Shown here one piece after another: positions 21,981 through 32,155 of a DNA stretch of 64,000 nt. The notes beneath the pieces were generated by a model. That model did not search any database, had not been told where the DNA came from, and saw only the letters and a list, made by a program, of their open reading frames with translations. The DNA lies in NCBI GenBank assembly GCA_029204225.1, contig CM055092.1, positions 13,938,059 through 14,002,058 of the forward strand, written 5' to 3'. Both the position numbers and the translations under genes were made by a program. Origin of the DNA: Diphasiastrum complanatum. Lineage: Eukaryota > Streptophyta > Lycopodiopsida > Lycopodiales > Lycopodiaceae. Each line of letters begins with the position of its first letter. Position 1 is the stretch's first letter.

Positions 21981-23271
21981 GATACCTTCTCTTTGCAGTG
22001 GAAAAATTGACTGCTAGGTTTTCTTGTGGATGGCGTTTCATAGAAGCGCTTTATTTGAAAGATTAGCAAGAGAGTTTTTCATGAGGCTAGCTTGCAGCAG
22101 AACTCTGTACGCTGGTGTTTTGTTGCGTACTCTCTGTAAGTCAGAATTTTTTTCTTTTAGAAGAATTAGGTAGACGTTTTGATTTCTTTAAACCTTGACT
22201 TCGGGTGTGTCCAGAAGCTGAAAATCTGGTTAGTGGCTAAAACATAATTTAGGCATGGGTTGCTGTTTCAGGTGGCATTGACTAGCCATTTTGTTGTTGG
22301 AGGCGTATCTGTCATCAATCAATTATAATTGCAATGGGATATTTCTGTGAAAGGAAGTTTTGTTGTTTGTTGTTGATCGTGAAACAAGCCATAGTCTGCA
22401 GGAGGAGTAACTACTAAATACTACAGTGAGTGGTAGATATGCATATGCTTTTGACTGAACTAAAGATTTTCCAACTTGGGTCAATCACAGATGTATTGAG
22501 AGCCATGTCTAAGGCACTCAGAACCCACTTTGCATCTAAACCTAATTACTGCAAGATTGTAGATCCAGTAGTTCTATAAACACCTTTTCAAAACCCAGTG
22601 AAACTATCATAGGGTACAAAGATGGTGGGGCTCTCAAAAAAAAGCCCAGCTAAATAGCTTTATGCACACTTTCTTGATCACGAGTCCATTGTGTGATGAA
22701 ATCTATCATTTTACTAACAGTTTGCTGGAACTTTTGGTTCAAAGAAAAGGCTATAACTAATAGACAAATGAGAAGCTACATATTTATGTCCCTATTTAAA
22801 GATGGCTAATCAAAGCGGTAAATGAGAAGTTACTTTCAATCAGGACTCAACACTATCACCCAAGGGTTAGTACATATCCCAACATGAAACAGACACCCGA
22901 ATGCAATAATAGATGGAATAACTTTGTAAAACTGCTTCAGAATTATGGCAGGATCCAATGGTTCGCTGCAACAGTGGAAATGAGTAGACCAGGTGGACAA
23001 TGAACCGGGAAGTTTGGACTGGATAACTGCCGTTACCCGTATCTATTCATTCGTGTATTACATAAATTTCCTGACGGCACCTGCCACCGGAGATAATGGA
23101 ACATCCATTCAACCATTTCTGGTGGATCCAATTGGATTTCAATACTCCTTCGACTTTCTTTTGGAGGATTCTGTTGTTTTGTACTTTAAAAGAAATTTAC
23201 CAGTTATTGACTTCATATTAAGATTTTTCCTAGACCATTCTAAATTGTTCCATGCACACTAAAGTTAAGAA
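21981..23271. other. 3' flank of the epimerase gene
   Basis: The 3' untranslated region must begin here, but no polyadenylation site is clear. An 89-codon plus-strand stretch at 22993-23262 shows no similarity I recognise. No other gene is supported. Confidence 0.4.
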
Positions 23272-23603
23272 TTTTGAAAGGCCAGGTCATTCCATGTGAA
23301 ACCCCCTTTCTTTTGGAAGGAAGGGCATCTAATGCCTAAATTCAAATTAGATAAGGTTAGATAAGGCATTTTTTATTTGTTCTTTAATGAAGAGGAGAGA
23401 AAGGCCCTCTAGAAACTCAAGATGGTTGCGGTATTCCCTTGGTATCTTGACTTACCACAAGCTAAAACTTAAAACTCTTCAATGCCACTTAGAGGCAAAT
23501 CTCACTCGTGAAGAAGGGGGAGGCCAATTGAAGTGGTTTTTACCAATCAATATGAAGTATTTGGGCCCTTTGCACTTACCCCTCACTCCTTGTGAAACCA
23601 TCC
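23272..23603. mobile_element. Truncated copy of the MITE at 43043-43437
   Basis: Shares an ordered series of blocks with the full MITE: ttggaag-aagggcat, attagataagg, ctcaagatgg, tgccac, and the terminal cactccttgtgaaacca. Its right terminus read inwards is GGATGGTTTCACAAGGAG, close to the MITE's inverted terminus, followed by taa. The left terminus is missing; similarity fades at about 23272. Confidence 0.65.
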
Positions 23604-23995
23604 TAAGTAAGTTCAAGGAGGTGTTGAGTGTCCTAAGAAAAGGGTTGCAGTCATCTTAAATATCTAATACATGTTTTAATATACAGCTTAGATCCCCATT
23701 CACATTTCCTTGCTTAACCCTCTCTCCATTGGATCGAAACCCGTTACTATACACAATACTCACCCGGTTGGAGATCCAAAACACCTTCTTTTCCCTCTAG
23801 ATCCGACCGATTGGGGGGACACAGACAGGGTCCAACAATCTCAATCACTAAAACTTTGCTCAATCTCAATCATCAGTCTGCATAGGCCTCCATCTTGCTG
23901 TTAGGACTAATTCTAGGTGCCAAACCGGATTTCTAGAAGCGCTACACACTTTGGAGCACTAAGGATGTGGTTTCTTTGGGAGCATGTGAGCAACT

Positions 23996-24000
<5 letters not shown>
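23604..24000. other. Intergenic stretch, nothing recognised
   Basis: Short open stretches occur on the plus strand, but none has a recognisable product. No repeat partner was found elsewhere in the window. Confidence 0.4.

Positions 24001-24040
<40 letters not shown>
24001..24040. repeat. (CT)20 microsatellite
   Basis: Forty bases of uninterrupted CT. Its right flank (24041-24100) is an inverted copy of 24575-24625. Confidence 0.98.
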
Positions 24041-24045
<5 letters not shown>

Positions 24046-24483
24046 AAATTAATCTAGAGATTTCACTTCTCATGCATTTATATATCTTTATTTTTTGTAA
24101 TAATTTTTATAGTTTATAATCTATAGTTAGCTAGTAAGTTAACTTTTTCTATGATAAAATAGGTGTATACTCTTGTGAGATCTTTTTAAGGTGCCTTGCT
24201 CATGATCTATTTTATAGAAGATGGCATGTGATATTTTTATATAGGAATTTTTTCTCCAGATAGTTGTGATATGAGTTGACTAGTATACATAAGAATTTCA
24301 ATGGCTATTCCATGTAGGTTTTAATTTGATTGAAGCAAGTTCAAACTTCTACAACTCTATAGGATCTTCCCCCTTGGAATTTTGGTGTTCTTATGAACCT
24401 TGTCATTATATGCTTCTCCCTTTACTATTCCTTATGAAATACAGTTAAAACATGCCAGCCTTAATATGTCTTTGTTTTTTGCC

Positions 24484-24552
<69 letters not shown>

Positions 24553-24625
24553 GACAAATCATTAGATCCCTCCTTCAATATATATAAATGCACGAGAAGT
24601 AAAATTTCTAGATTCATTTTTTTTA
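24041..24625. repeat. Inverted ~50-bp arms flanking microsatellites
   Basis: The sequence at 24045-24090, reverse-complemented, reads atatataaatgcatgagaag followed by a stretch like the one at 24577-24625 (atatataaatgcacgagaag...). About 45 of 52 positions agree by eye. A separate ~28-bp direct repeat based on aaatcattagatccctcct occurs at 24547-24574 and 24632-24660. Confidence 0.65.
24486..24549. repeat. (GA)32 microsatellite
   Basis: Sixty-four bases of uninterrupted GA, the complement of the CT tract 450 bp to the left. The Arg-Glu or Ser-Leu reading frames across it are artefacts of the repeat. Confidence 0.98.
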
Positions 24626-24660
24626 CCTCCTTAGAAGTAACAAATTATTAGATCCCTCCT

Positions 24661-27100
24661 AGAAATTTGAATGCACATCTTTACTTAAAGGTCCCTAATG
24701 CCCTTTTACGTCACATTATGCATATTATAGTTAGTTACTTTCTATACTATACCCAAATAAAAAATTTATGAATTTCCCAACCCTTACATCCATTGTATTC
24801 ACAACATCTAAAATATTCATATGCACATCCATCCGATATGTATCATTGACTCCATTCAAGTTTTGAGAAACCCACCAATTAGGTTTGTGAAAATGTAGTC
24901 CAAGATTCACTTAGGAATGATACTTATACTAGCATTTACAACAATCATTTGTCCCATCTTGAATCACTAGATCCATCACTTAGGAATCGTACTTATACTA
25001 ACAAATATTCCATCGAAAAATGTGATTTTTTGGGTGCTTTTGATGTCCAAGTTTGATTTGTATGGACCCCAAACCAAATCCAAATTAAAGAGAATTCTTA
25101 GAAATAGGGATTGACATTGCTCTTTACACTACAAGTATGACTTGCTTTTTTACACGACATTGGTAACATCATCTCCTAGGGAATGATTATACTATAAATT
25201 ATTCTTTGGGAACTTTGTTGCAGGCCCCATGAAGTTAGTGTAAGCATCCTAAGACTAGCTATATAGTATAAACACACTCATTCTATCGCTTTCAACTTGA
25301 TGTGGCCTGAAGGCAGCTGCAGACTGCAGTTTTATCCACCTTTCAATTTTCAACTCATGGATATGTAGCTGCACTGTAGCAGAAGGCTCTCATTCCAAGC
25401 TCATGGATGTGCCGTCGTAGCAACATCATCATCATTGATAATCAGGGGACAGAAAAGCTTCCAAATTCCCATGATAGAGCGAAGACGAAGAGAGCAGGCC
25501 CACCAACAAATTCATGATTCCGTGTTACAAAGTGAAAGTTTGGCACTACTAAGTCAGGACTCAGAATAGTTTAGAGCTTCGATTCTGAGTCCTGACTTGG
25601 AATTTTGCATAATACTAGCTTAAATTACTTCTTTCTTTCAAAACGATTGGACGGAATCTACCCATCACAAAACCAATCCAACCGCATAGTGATCTATAAT
25701 AATGGAATTTATCATTTAAAAAATATCGTAACGTTTTGTTTGTGTTTTCGGACACGGAGTTCTTTGGAGTCTGGACTGTGTTACTTTCCGAATACTTAAT
25801 GTGAGTCACTCTATAATTTTATCAAATTACAAATGCCATGTCGTTTGCTTCGTAAGTGTTGATATTTGCCTTTTTATTAGACTGATACTCTAGTCTAGCT
25901 CTTATTCCATGTTATTGTTGTCTTGTCTTAACGATTACGTCGAAAGAATACACACCGCCGTGACTCATTCTTAACTCAAGATTTTCCTGCAGGCAGTTAA
26001 GAGTCAAGACTGACATGCTTCAAGGTAGAAACGGGCATCAGGCACATGATTGTATAGTTTTTAAGAAGGATACTAAAACAGGTGTTGCTTACATTAGAGT
26101 ATACCTTTCAATGGCGCTGGGGCCCGCCCTCGTTTGACAAAGAATCAGCAGCACGCCCGATCCAGGGCCTGCTGCATGATATCACACTCACCCCAAAAAA
26201 ATGATCACACTCACCCAAAATGTTGCCGAACTTTGTCGAACCCGTGACAATGCTGCACAAGCTTGACGTTGCCCTCGCGCCTCCCTCCCTGCAATTGCAT
26301 GCCAAATCCCAACAACGCCATACTTCTTTCTCTCACTGGCAAATTATTGCAATTGCCATATTGCAGATAGCTGCTGGACCACACGACACCACACTATTCC
26401 TATCCTCCTACTCACTCGCCTGTACTGAAGCATTCCACCTGCAGCTTTCACGGGTCAGGTCTTAGGAGCTATACTTCACTTTGTACCTCTTTGATTCCTC
26501 AGTCCTTAGTCGAACCAACATTGTTGCAGATATGGATCTTTGAGACAAGGCAAATGGCATGTGTGTGCGTGGTGTACTACTGCTAGCCAGGGTCACCGTG
26601 GGTGGTTGGTAGAGTTCATGTGATCCCTATAAAAAAGTTGTGGCTATAATAGTACATGGTTAAAATTTGACCTATTCATAGAGTTGAATCTTGACAAGAT
26701 TCCTGCATAAAAAGCCAATTTGATGGAACCAGAACCTTACGGAAGTGCTGAGCAATGGAACTATGGAACTATGGTAATGATCACGAAGGTGGATCTTCAT
26801 AACAGTATGTCATTTATGCTGCCGCTCAACAACAAGCCTCGAGAAAGCAAAGTGTTAGAAAGGCTTTTTATCCAAAGAACTCTACTCTAAGTCCGATCAG
26901 CTGATTTATTAAGTGGAGGGGAACTATCACACACACCTCTCTCTTGGGGCAAATTTTAAATGAAAGTTGATCAAAATGGGGGCAAATTCAAGGTACTAGC
27001 CATACTCACACGAGGAGACTGGCGAACTTTGGACCTAATAAGTTGACAAGTTTTTGTTTTGGAAAGGAAAGTTTGTTATAGGCTTTCTCTGGACCAGCAA
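24661..27100. other. Intergenic DNA, no gene recognised
   Basis: AT-rich and without long open frames on either strand. Scattered readings of 60-80 codons have no recognisable domains. The left boundary of the family-E element that follows cannot be placed; E-like direct repeats are visible only from about 27140. Confidence 0.4.
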
Positions 27101-27139
27101 TGATGAGGAAACATATGAGTACGCTGGCTTGTGTTACGT

Positions 27140-28081
27140 GTAAGGCAGCTGATCAAAGAAGGAACTGTGAAAGTTGAGTCTTGCATGAGAGACTTGGTAT
27201 TTCGAACGGACGCTAAGGGACAGTTCGCGTTGAGATCGGATTAGTGCAAACTCTGGGTGCATGTTTCTGATTCAAAGAGAGCTACTTGAAGCCAAGCTCG
27301 ATGTACACTTCTTGTTTTGACTGTGAGGCAACTAACCAGTGATGGAATTGTGAAAGTCAAGTTTTGCGCGACGGACATGGTGCTTCAAACAAACGCGAAG
27401 AGATAGTTCGGATGCGGATCAAACTGGTGCGACCCTTTGGCTTTCCACGAGGTCAATGGTTACATTTGGGCTGATTTAGAGAGCTACTTCAAGCTAAGTG
27501 AGAGGTGCATTGCGGAGTACTCAATCTTTGCCTACCTTAAAGAGCCAAGATGGAAAAGTATCAAGATCAGGCTTGGACAAGGAAAGAAATCAAGGTGCAG
27601 AAGCATTGAGGCACGGAGTGGACCACAAAGTGGGCAATCAAACGATAAATCCTTCGGCTCAGGGAGCCTTGATACCTGTGCGGAACTGAACAAATCTGGA
27701 GCTCAGGGATCTCAACACAAAGTGCATCAAGGACAAATCAGGAGCTCAAAGGAGTTCCAAAGTCGAAAGTCAGAAGCGACAGGGGCGAACATTTCAAAGA
27801 AAGGCCTCTGTCACCAGTTAATAAGGTTCTCGGATTTTACGAAAGCGATATCAAATCTATGCTTTTCCCAGACAAAGATATATTTTCAAGTTATGTAATT
27901 CTTCAGTACAAAGAGCTGAGCCTCTGACTTGTGGTGTGCCAGCTTCAATGTTAATAAAAAGTGGCCAGTAAATTGAGTACTGTGCCAAGTAGCTTAAATG
28001 TATAGTTATTTTAATTGGGAGACACCTTTACTTTAATCTGACATCTGATGAGGACATCAGATTTTATAAAGGTGGGGTGGA
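27140..28081 (+). mobile_element. Internal region of a family-E LTR element (3' part)
   Basis: From about 27345 this is an inverted near-copy of 62672-63402, the internal part of the other E element. It ends in a polypurine tract (aaaggtggggtgga, 28068-28081) right before the E LTR. A diverged direct repeat is visible: 27150-27255 resembles 27330-27440 (tgtgaaagt, cttg-g-gag/acatgg, aacg-acgc). No recognised retroviral domain is encoded. No 5' LTR or primer-binding site was found upstream, so the element is truncated. Confidence 0.7.
27437..27898 (+). CDS. Unrecognised 153-codon frame of family E
   Basis: The frame begins MAFHEVNGYIW and is basic and Ser/Gln-rich. The inverted E copy retains the first 63 codons (63120-63311) with few changes, then a stop. 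A second overlapping frame (27498-27689, beginning MRGALRSTQSLP) is open in both copies (the other is 63059-63250) over all 63 codons. Conservation of two frames at once suggests recent common origin rather than selection on either protein. No domain is recognised, so this may simply be non-coding internal sequence. Confidence 0.25.
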   Translation: MAFHEVNGYIWADLESYFKLSERCIAEYSIFAYLKEPRWKSIKIRLGQGKKSRCRSIEARSGPQSGQSNDKSFGSGSLDTCAELNKSGAQGSQHKVHQGQIRSSKEFQSRKSEATGANISKKGLCHQLIRFSDFTKAISNLCFSQTKIYFQVM

Positions 28082-28881
28082 TGTTGTAAAGCTACCTTTA
28101 CAAGCTTTACTTTCGGCGCCATCGGCGCCAGCTATGTCCTCGGAGCCAGCAGCGCCCCTGCCGCTCCTAGCGCCAACGGCGCCGGCGTCGCTCCCGGCGC
28201 CACTGTGACCAGAATCTAGCCGGCGCCAAGTTCCTATGGCTGAAAATCTTTGATCGGTTCTAGCGAAGTCCAGAGAGCTCAGATCGATGTGCAATCACCT
28301 CACACGATCTAGGCATGATTAAAGGAAGCCTGGGGATCAATAAAATCTAGAGAGAGAAAATGACTTTCTAGAAAGAGAAACTCCTAGAGAGAGAAAAAGG
28401 TGTTTTACCAGCTTGGGTAGAGTGCTTGGTATGAGGGGGGGTGCCGAATCACACCAATACTATAGGGGAGTGCGGGTTGCGACTCAGGGCGAGCTCCAGC
28501 CAAGTCTCAGCCTCCTTTGCTGGAATGTTGTCATGGCTCTCGCCTTGGCATGCTAGCGCCCCGGAGACTAGGGTCGGTCACACACTTGAAATGTAACCTT
28601 CTCAGATTTATCAATAAAGTGGGATTTTCCTCAAACTGACTCTGATTACCTTCTGGGTTTCATTGTTCGGTAAAAGCGCCAGTTATAAGGCCGCTTTCAA
28701 AATTTTTAACTTGGCACATAGCTGAGGGTCGTATCTCGGGACGCCAGCGGTATGCCGTCGGGACCATTCGGTCCGTGGCGCCAGCGGTATGCTGTCGGGA
28801 CCATTTGGTCCAGGACCCAAGAGTTGAAGGCTGGGAAGCTAAGTCGTGGTTCTCGGCTCCCTTTGGGATGCCTGCGCTACA
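28082..28881 (+). repeat. 3' LTR of plus-strand family-E element, internally deleted
   Basis: Starts TGTTGTAAAGCT right after the polypurine tract and ends GCGCTACA. It contains the GGCGCC cluster (28117-28230), a conserved block ending tactatagggg (about 28459-28469), AATAAAG (near 28613) and the duplicated gccagcggtatg unit. Compared with 55555-56800 it lacks about 445 bp between ccagga and agagttgaaggc, the part that holds the AGTTGGTTAAGT repeats. Confidence 0.85.
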
Positions 28882-30885
28882 CTACCATTCCCATCACAGT
28901 TGCCTAGGCCGCCTCACCCCCGCACACCGAAGCAACCTCACCCAACACACAGTTCTTCATGGATATGTTCGATGATTCCCACCCCCTTGGGGCCACTGAA
29001 ATCTTTGAAATGCCCCCGAGCCCAGTTCCCTTTGAACTCCAATCCCCTAGAAGAGGATTCGGACATATCCATGAATCTACTGTTGGTGTCGAAGATGCCA
29101 GTCATCAACCACCCACACAGGGTAGCCCAGCCACACTTCGAGTCGACACAGCTGTAAGTCCCCAAAGCAGTTCGACGCCACGGTGCCTGAAGGGTTTGAA
29201 TAAGGGGATACTTTTGAAGAAGAAGAGACCTTGGCACCTATTCCACGCCTACCAAGGACAGTACCATCAGGGTCTCCTGTTGCTGCCACCTCCATGACTG
29301 TCGATTCTGGTGATGCTCTAGGGTTAGTTTCAAGCCTTGGGCAAGTGATCCAGTCTATGCTAGATAAGAAGAAAAAAATTGAACAGAAGATCTCTGATCT
29401 AGGATCCAAAAACACTCCAGAAAATTGTCCAGCTGGATCGAGAGGTGAAGATAGCCAAGCAACATGAAGAAAAGGCTGAAAGCGAAAAAAAATTGGCCCA
29501 ACAACAAGCTGATCGCTTGGAAACCTACATCAGCTCCCTGCAAAATGCCCTGACAACCGCACAGGATCAGGTAGATAAGGTAGTGCAAGAAAGCAATAGG
29601 TGCAACTGTTGAAGGGGCAATTACAGATGGCCGAACAAGATCGCACACGGCTTCAAGGTGAATTGGATGCGACCACCCTTGAGCGTGATGCCTATCTGCA
29701 AACGCAAATACCCGATCATCCGGTCACACCGACGAAGATTGCATATTTGTTCAAGAAAGTGGAAACATACAAAGTGGCCCTTCAGGGATTCCAAGGCCGC
29801 TTTGATAGGTTCAAAGGAGCAGCTTCAACCGAGTTGGCAAAGGCAAAAGAGACCATCAATGCCTACAAAAAGCCCGTCGCTCAAGTGTTGGACAAATCCC
29901 CATTTCGGTCATGCCACAATTCTCCCCTTCACGCCAAGAAGCTGTAGAAATGGATACAGGGGTTGATTCGAGCATGGACCAGGGGGGAGCTCCAGATCTA
30001 GCAGATCAACCGCCAACCATATCGGCCGTACAAGCGGGTCCATCCTCATCAAGGACAAGCCATTTATTCAGAAGGCCCATCAACGTCGAGGACCAGATCC
30101 AGACCTTTTTAAAGCAGCATCTACATGAGTCCTCGTGTGGTGGATGGGTTCTCAGATTTAAGACCTCCGAGATCGAGACCGACAAAGAATTGGACAAAAT
30201 ACCTGCACTGGCAGAGCAGCCGGCATGGAGAATCACGATTTTTGAGAAAACTTCAAAATCAATTAGGAGTTACGTCGCCAGCCCTCGCCAATTGCGGGTA
30301 GATCCTTATTACGTGCCAATGCCGCGAAGACATAAATGGAAAGATTTGGGATTGACTATGGACAAAATCACCATCCATACGCCCAATTGGCCAATGATCC
30401 ATCAACCTTACAGCTGGAACATTTCAGTGGACTTCCGCCGTGCCTTGCAAGCATATCAGAGAGAGTATGTCCACTCTCCACATCCAACGATGCGACAATC
30501 GACAATGTTTGCAAAAGATCTAACTTTGTTGGCGTCAGTGGCAACCAAATGGGACGATTGCCTTCCTACCCTGGCATTCGACCCAAATAAGCCGATGGCC
30601 TCAGAGCAAATCAAAGATCAGCTGCCGATTGCTCGACTGTATTTCCGTGTGGCTATGATGGGAGGCTCTTGGGAATCCTGCTTCACCTCATGGACAACTT
30701 CCAAGTGGATTGCCGGAGCCCACCGTTGTTTCCTGCCGCATAATTTGGATTTCAATACTGCATGTCGACTTTATGGAGAAGGTGCAGTATCATTTAATTA
30801 AGATTTGACGCGAAGCCATTAAAAGTTCCCAATAACTGCATATTGCAGGTGTTGTGGGACCGCCACCAGTTTTGGTGGGGGATAC
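28882..30885 (+). pseudogene. Decayed coiled-coil ORF of an unrecognised LTR element (family F)
   Basis: Consecutive open stretches in changing frames read as one broken protein of roughly 600 residues: an acidic Pro/Ser-rich N-terminus from ATG 28959; SGDALGLVSSLGQVIQSMLD from about 29300; a coiled coil (29433-29600) rich in Lys, Glu and Gln (VKIAKQHEEKAESEKK); a continuation at 29600-29920; then an intact C-terminal 296 codons (29911-30801). At least four frameshifts separate them. The C-terminal part has Trp-rich motifs (NWPMIHQPYSWNISVDF, GGSWESCFTSWTTSKW) that I cannot assign. It has no zinc knuckle, protease or RT. It ends 84 bp before a polypurine tract and LTR, the place of a retroelement's last ORF. 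A Gag-like structural role is a guess. Confidence 0.55.
30874..30885 (+). other. Polypurine tract of family F
   Basis: The stretch tggtgggggatac directly precedes TGTTGGAGGG. A G-rich tract followed by TG is the usual start of a 3' LTR. Confidence 0.6.
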
Positions 30886-31030
30886 TGTTGGAGGGTTTGC
30901 GGATCCCAAGGCAACCCTAAGCCTAGTTAATAAGCGAGAGGGATTTGGCACCCTGCGTGTATAAGTCCAACCCAATGATCACATATTTATTTGATTAATT
31001 AGAATGTTAATAAAAGGACTTTAGGCCTTT

Positions 31031-31616
31031 TGTTGCGCCGGCGTCTCAAAGGGCGCTGGGACTTGAGCGGTTTCTCCAACACGCGCTTAAGTCTAGCATT
31101 CATCCATCATGCACTTACGTAAAAGCCAACTCAGGAACGTAACAAGCTTAACCATTCAGACTTAAGAAAACTGGAATCCCAACCAACCCAAAAGCCAACT
31201 TAGAATCTGTCCCCAAAAGGTAACCAAAGGCAAAGACAAGCCACACATGAAACCCAAGGCATAGTGGTCGCCAAACTGACCAATTGGCATAGCGGCAAGC
31301 CCCATGTCGATGACAGAGACCCTTAGGCGCCAGCGACGCAAAAAGGTTGTAGTAAGGGTCCTTCCACTTGGACCAGTCCCGGAGGCGAAACCAAAATGGT
31401 GATCATCCCCAAGGATCAACTTTATTAGATTTGGAAGAGGCTACATTCATACATAGACTGACCGGTCTCGAGGCCACCAACACGTGCTGGGCATTGTGCC
31501 TGGCTCGTGCTGGTAGAGGGAGCTGAGACCTGGCGATTGGATTCCTGGCGCTGGTTGAGCTGCCCAAGTTTCTGTCTGCCGGGCACACTGGGTGCACCCG
31601 AGTCAACTTTACAACA
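31031..31616 (-). repeat. 3' LTR of gag-only copy 2, 343 bp shorter than its partner
   Basis: Has the proper termini tgttgcgccgg and actttacaaca. It jumps from ctgtctgccgg to gggcacactgg, skipping the block with ctatag and tggtaaagcacg that the 5' LTR keeps. The missing block is the part most conserved between gag-only and E LTRs. Confidence 0.9.
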
Positions 31617-32155
31617 TCCTCCCCTCGTTTGAGAAAGCTGATGTCCTCATCAGGGCCAAACTAGAACCTAAGAATCATGGCACGGGCTTAATTCACCGGC
31701 CAGACTTTAGTCACATATACAAGGGCACGGGCTTGATTTACCGGCCAAAGGAAACCAACTGTAAAGCGGAGTAATGATATTGTGTTTTACACCCAGCACA
31801 GGAAAAGTGTGGATCTAGTTCACTTACGTAAAACCTGTGTGAAGCTGCTGCACTTAGACATCAGACTGAAGCTCACTCCTCGATAAGAAATGCGGCTTAC
31901 TTTATTAACATGAAAGAAAAAGGTACTTACGGCTCCCTTCAGCCTCAGATATGTCGTTTTCATCGCACATCTGGATGAGTCCCCTAGGACTCTAGATATT
32001 TCGTTTGGTCGTCCAGGTTGAGCTCCTTGAGCTCTGCATCGGCACTTAGATTCACCTTTGATGGAGAAACTGCAGGCAATGTTGGCTCCATTTGACCTCG
32101 CGTCAGCTGGTTTGTCACTGTTGGATGTCCTTCGTTAATGAGCTTTCATTTGGTC

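Noticed and set aside
22993-23262. 89-codon plus-strand frame downstream of the epimerase
   Set aside because: No recognisable domain, no conserved second copy, no splice context; treated as chance.
24400-24651. Frame with a long Arg-Glu run (and Ser-Leu on the other strand)
   Set aside because: It is only the GA microsatellite translated.
28882-28900. Reading the E LTR at 28082-28881 as the 5' LTR of family F
   Set aside because: A polypurine tract precedes it and the sequence after its end (ctaccattccc) is not a primer-binding site, so it is a 3' LTR of an E element.
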